In this document: in pieces, positions 6,512 through 8,364 of the stretch
Layout of the letters: every line of letters begins with the position of its first letter
Position numbering within the stretch: the stretch's first letter is position 1
Assembly: GCF_905187505.1 (NCBI RefSeq)
Contig: NZ_CAJJIC010000106.1
Span: 1 to 8,364 of the forward strand
Direction of reading: 5' to 3'
DNA: 8,364 bases
Source: an uncultured Mailhella sp.
GTDB lineage: Bacteria > Desulfobacterota > Desulfovibrionia > Desulfovibrionales > Desulfovibrionaceae
The notes under the pieces: model-generated
Database searches by the model: none
The model's input: only the letters and a program-made list of their open reading frames with translations
Told to the model about the DNA's origin: nothing
Translations under genes and position numbers: made by a program

Positions 6512-7255
6512 CTAGCGGGAGAGATAGGGCATGACGCGCATGAACAGCGACACCGCAGCCACGCCCAGAAGGATGAGCAGAGCGTTGTGGAAGGTTCCCT
6601 GCCGGATGCGCTTAGCCAGCGGCCAGGCACAGAGAAAGCCTGCCGCGGCGGCTGGAGCGATGAAGGAGACGCTCTGGAGGACTTCCTCCGTGATGAGGCC
6701 GTGGATGATGATGACGCCGAGACTGATGATCGATGCCGGGGTGGAGCTGGTGAAGAATCCTCTGGCCTGGTTTTTCTCCATGCAGATGAGCGAGGCGTAC
6801 ATGGCCATGACGGGACCGTTGATGCCGATGGAACCGCCGAAGAATCCGGCAAAGAATCCGCATCCCCATTTCATGATGGCGCGGGGAGCCATGCAGGTGC
6901 CGAGCCAGTCCTGCATGAGCTGCACGACGATGTGCAGCACGATGATGATGCACAGCAGCAGTTCCAGTATTTCCACGTCCACGATTTTCAGCGTCCACAC
7001 GCCGATGAGAATGCCCGGAACGGCCGGAAGCCAGAAGCCTATGACTTCCCGCACATTGATGTAGCGCCAGTAGAGCGCGAAGGACATGAGACCGACCATG
7101 ACCGAGGTGATGATGCTGATGAGGATGACCGTCTTGGACGATACGAACAGCGTGATGAGCGGAAGGGCGATGAGCATGCCGCCCATGCCCGTAAGTCCGT
7201 TGATGAATGCGCCTATGAACCACGCCGCGCCGATGATGAACAGATCGTTGACCAT
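6512..7255 (-). CDS. TauE/SafE-family membrane exporter, copy 1
   Basis: The 247-residue integral membrane protein has about eight hydrophobic segments (roughly 5-25, 27-37/42-63, 70-89, 95-114, 130-155, 171-190, 192-215, 224-245). The N-terminal WFIGAFINGLTGMGGMLIALPL and the internal GFFAGFFGGSIGINGPVMAMYASL are the two related half-motifs of the TauE/SafE (PF01925-type) fold. Characterised relatives move sulfite, sulfoacetate or similar sulfur or organic anions out of the cell; the substrate here cannot be read from sequence. ATG 7255 has only a weak ribosome site (GAGA about 8 nt upstream), which suggests dependence on transcription from the upstream copy at 7406-8149. The two copies align without gaps and share about 176 of 247 residues by hand count. 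A terminator at 6394-6433 ends the unit. Confidence 0.85.
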   Translation of the reverse strand: MVNDLFIIGAAWFIGAFINGLTGMGGMLIALPLITLFVSSKTVILISIITSVMVGLMSFALYWRYINVREVIGFWLPAVPGILIGVWTLKIVDVEILELLLCIIIVLHIVVQLMQDWLGTCMAPRAIMKWGCGFFAGFFGGSIGINGPVMAMYASLICMEKNQARGFFTSSTPASIISLGVIIIHGLITEEVLQSVSFIAPAAAAGFLCAWPLAKRIRQGTFHNALLILLGVAAVSLFMRVMPYLSR

Positions 7256-7310
7256 GAAATTCTCAGAAGAAAGGTGAAACGGGGAAATGCAGCCCGGGCG
7301 TGGCGTTGCC

Positions 7311-7343
7311 CGCGGCGGAAAAAGGGACGAAAGCTCCGCCGCG
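7311..7343 (-). repeat. Inverted repeat in the spacer between the two TauE-like genes
   Basis: CGCGGCGGA (7311-7319) and TCCGCCGCG (7335-7343) form a perfect 9-bp stem with a 15-nt loop inside the 150-bp spacer. A smaller overlapping stem, CGGGC with GCCCG (7295-7312), shares two bases with the left arm and is mutually exclusive with it. No U-run follows on the minus strand, so this is not a clear terminator. It may act as an mRNA stability or differential-expression element between the two cistrons. Confidence 0.4.
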
Positions 7344-7405
7344 CCGTGACGTGAGGGAACGGTCGGCGGAAAAGATCCGGAGTCGGAGGGCGCTTTGCCG
7401 AGGCG

Positions 7406-8149
7406 CTATCTTGTGAAGTAGGGCAGAAGCTGGAAGAACAGCGACAGCGCGGCCACGCCCAGAAGAATGAGCAGGGCGTAATGGAAGGTTTCCTGACGGA
7501 TGCGCTTTGCCAGCGGCCAGGCGCAGAGGAAGCCGGTTACGGCGGCAGGCGCCACAAACGACACGGCATGAACGACGTGTTCCGTCACGAGTCCGTTGAC
7601 CATGAGCACGGACAGGCTCACGAACGAGGCGGCCGTGGCGCTGGTGAAGAATCCGCGGGCCCTGTTCTTTTCCATGCACATGAGCGAGGCGTATATGGCC
7701 ATGACGGGCCCGTTCACGCCGAGCGAGCCGCTGAAGAAGCCCGCGCCGAAGCCGCACACGTATTTCATGACGGCGCGCGGCGCCATGCACGTGCCGAGCC
7801 AGTCCTGGATGAGCTGCACGACGATGTGCATGACAAGAAGAATGCAGAGAAAAAGTTCCAGCCAGGCGATGTTGACGATTTTCAGAGTCCACACGCCGAG
7901 CAGAATGCCGGGTACGGCCGACAGCCAGAATCCCGCGACGTCGCGCACGTTGATGTGACGCCAGTAAAGCAGAAGGCTCATGAGCCCGACCATGAAGCCG
8001 GACAGCATGCTGACCACGATGGCGTCCTTGGAAGACGCGAAGAGCGATATCAGAGGAAGAGCGATGAGCGCGCCGCCTATGCCGGTAAGCCCGTTGATGA
8101 ACGCGCCTATGAACCAGGCCGCTGCCGTGATGAGAATGTCGGTGTCCAT
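7406..8149 (-). CDS. TauE/SafE-family membrane exporter, copy 2
   Basis: This is a 247-residue multi-pass inner-membrane protein with the same fold as copy 1. Its half-motifs read WFIGAFINGLTGIGGALIALPL near the N-terminus and GFGAGFFSGSLGVNGPVMAIYASL in the middle. The blocks most conserved between copies are LYWR-INVR (61-69), GVWTLKIV (85-92), VQL-QDWLGTCMAPRA (111-126), CMEKN-ARGFFTS (158-170) and FLCAWPLAKRIRQ (207-219). The copies differ most at the extreme N-terminus (2-9), in 42-52 and in the loop-helix 171-200, where substrate or partner differences could lie. ATG 8149 has a good ribosome site, GAGG, 5 nt upstream. It is probably the first gene of a two-gene operon, with the second copy 150 bp downstream. 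Anion export, possibly of sulfite or a sulfonate, is a family-level inference only. Confidence 0.86.
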   Translation of the reverse strand: MDTDILITAAAWFIGAFINGLTGIGGALIALPLISLFASSKDAIVVSMLSGFMVGLMSLLLYWRHINVRDVAGFWLSAVPGILLGVWTLKIVNIAWLELFLCILLVMHIVVQLIQDWLGTCMAPRAVMKYVCGFGAGFFSGSLGVNGPVMAIYASLMCMEKNRARGFFTSATAASFVSLSVLMVNGLVTEHVVHAVSFVAPAAVTGFLCAWPLAKRIRQETFHYALLILLGVAALSLFFQLLPYFTR

Positions 8150-8179
8150 GACTGCCTCGAAAGAAAGCGTGAGTCATGA

Positions 8180-8208
8180 TTGTTATGCTTCTGCGGGGCA
8201 TTTGTAAA
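8180..8208 (-). promoter_or_regulatory. Candidate promoter for the TauE-like gene pair
   Basis: On the minus strand TTTACA (8208-8203, 5 of 6 consensus) is followed after 17 bp by TAACAA (8185-8180); shifting by one gives AACAAT, a slightly better -10. Transcription would start about 25 nt before ATG 8149, leaving room for the GAGG ribosome site. The -35 lies inside the near-palindrome CATTTGTAAATG (8199-8210), which could be an operator. Confidence 0.45.
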
Positions 8209-8307
8209 TGAAAAAAGGGAGCGCCCGACGGTCGGAAGGGGCGTGGAGACGCGGCGGCTTCGTTCGGCCGTTGATGGGACGTGCGCGAGGTGCGGACGGA
8301 AGAACGC

Positions 8308-8335
8308 AAAAGGGCCGCCGGAAATCCGGCGGCCC
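8308..8335 (-). terminator. Strong terminator of an unseen minus-strand gene to the right
   Basis: GGGCCGCCGG (8312-8321) and CCGGCGGCCC (8326-8335) form a perfect 10-bp all-GC stem with a 4-nt loop. On the minus strand it is followed by four U (complement of 8308-8311). It lies upstream of the TauE-like promoter candidate, so it separates that unit from a gene past the window edge. The remaining 29 bases to the edge contain no minus-strand stop codon in any frame, so the end of that gene is not visible. A weaker hairpin, GCTGC with GCAGC (8345-8358), lies to its right. Confidence 0.7.
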
Positions 8336-8364
8336 AAAAGGAGCGCTGCCTGCGCAGCAGGGGG

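Noticed and set aside
6531..7354. Plus-strand Asp/Glu/His-rich or Met/Ser-rich open frames opposite the TauE-like genes
   Set aside because: They are complements of hydrophobic membrane-protein codons. Both paralogues show the same artefact.

Overview
The window looks like a chromosomal stretch from a GC-rich anaerobic bacterium. The best guess is Desulfovibrionaceae (Desulfovibrio/Bilophila/Mailhella-like). That rests on the style of the proteins, the O2-sensitive Fe-S quinolinate synthase and the pair of TauE/SafE-type sulfur-anion exporters. It is inference, because no rRNA or lineage marker is present. No phage, transposase, CRISPR or tRNA signature was seen.

Layout, left to right. Positions 1-512 hold no convincing gene. 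They carry a regular array of four copies of a TCAACGCTCYGGG-type core every 42-43 bp, and a hairpin at 413-431. Positions 513-2189 (minus) encode an MgtE magnesium transporter with an unusually long, low-complexity N-terminal extension. A 127-bp divergent intergenic region separates it from a plus-strand NAD biosynthesis cluster: nadC (2317-3297), nadA (3347-4405) and nadB (4627-6204).

The three nad genes make up the whole de novo route from aspartate to nicotinate mononucleotide. NadB oxidises L-aspartate to iminosuccinate, NadA condenses that with dihydroxyacetone phosphate to give quinolinate, and NadC phosphoribosylates quinolinate to NaMN. A TTGACG-N17-TAGCCT promoter candidate precedes nadC. 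nadC and nadA are 49 bp apart and probably cotranscribed. nadA and nadB are separated by 221 bp holding a long two-part stem structure (4498-4555) and a perfect 7-3-7 palindrome (4570-4586), so nadB may have its own control point.

The nadB and exporter transcription units converge across 6205-6511, a 307-bp region with no gene but with several hairpins: 6219-6255, a small one at 6272-6286, an intrinsic terminator at 6318-6337 and a terminator at 6394-6433 that best serves the minus strand. Two minus-strand TauE/SafE-like membrane proteins follow (6512-7255 and 7406-8149). Both are 247 residues, align without gaps and are about 71% identical by hand count, so they are a tandem duplication. They probably form an operon read from a promoter near 8180-8208. 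A strong minus-strand terminator at 8308-8335 marks the end of an unseen gene beyond the right edge.

Most of the window is well-understood metabolism and transport. The parts worth a second look are non-coding: the 42-bp-period array beside mgtE, the structured nadA-nadB spacer with its palindrome, and the hairpin run behind nadB. The TauE-like gene pair is the main protein-level curiosity.
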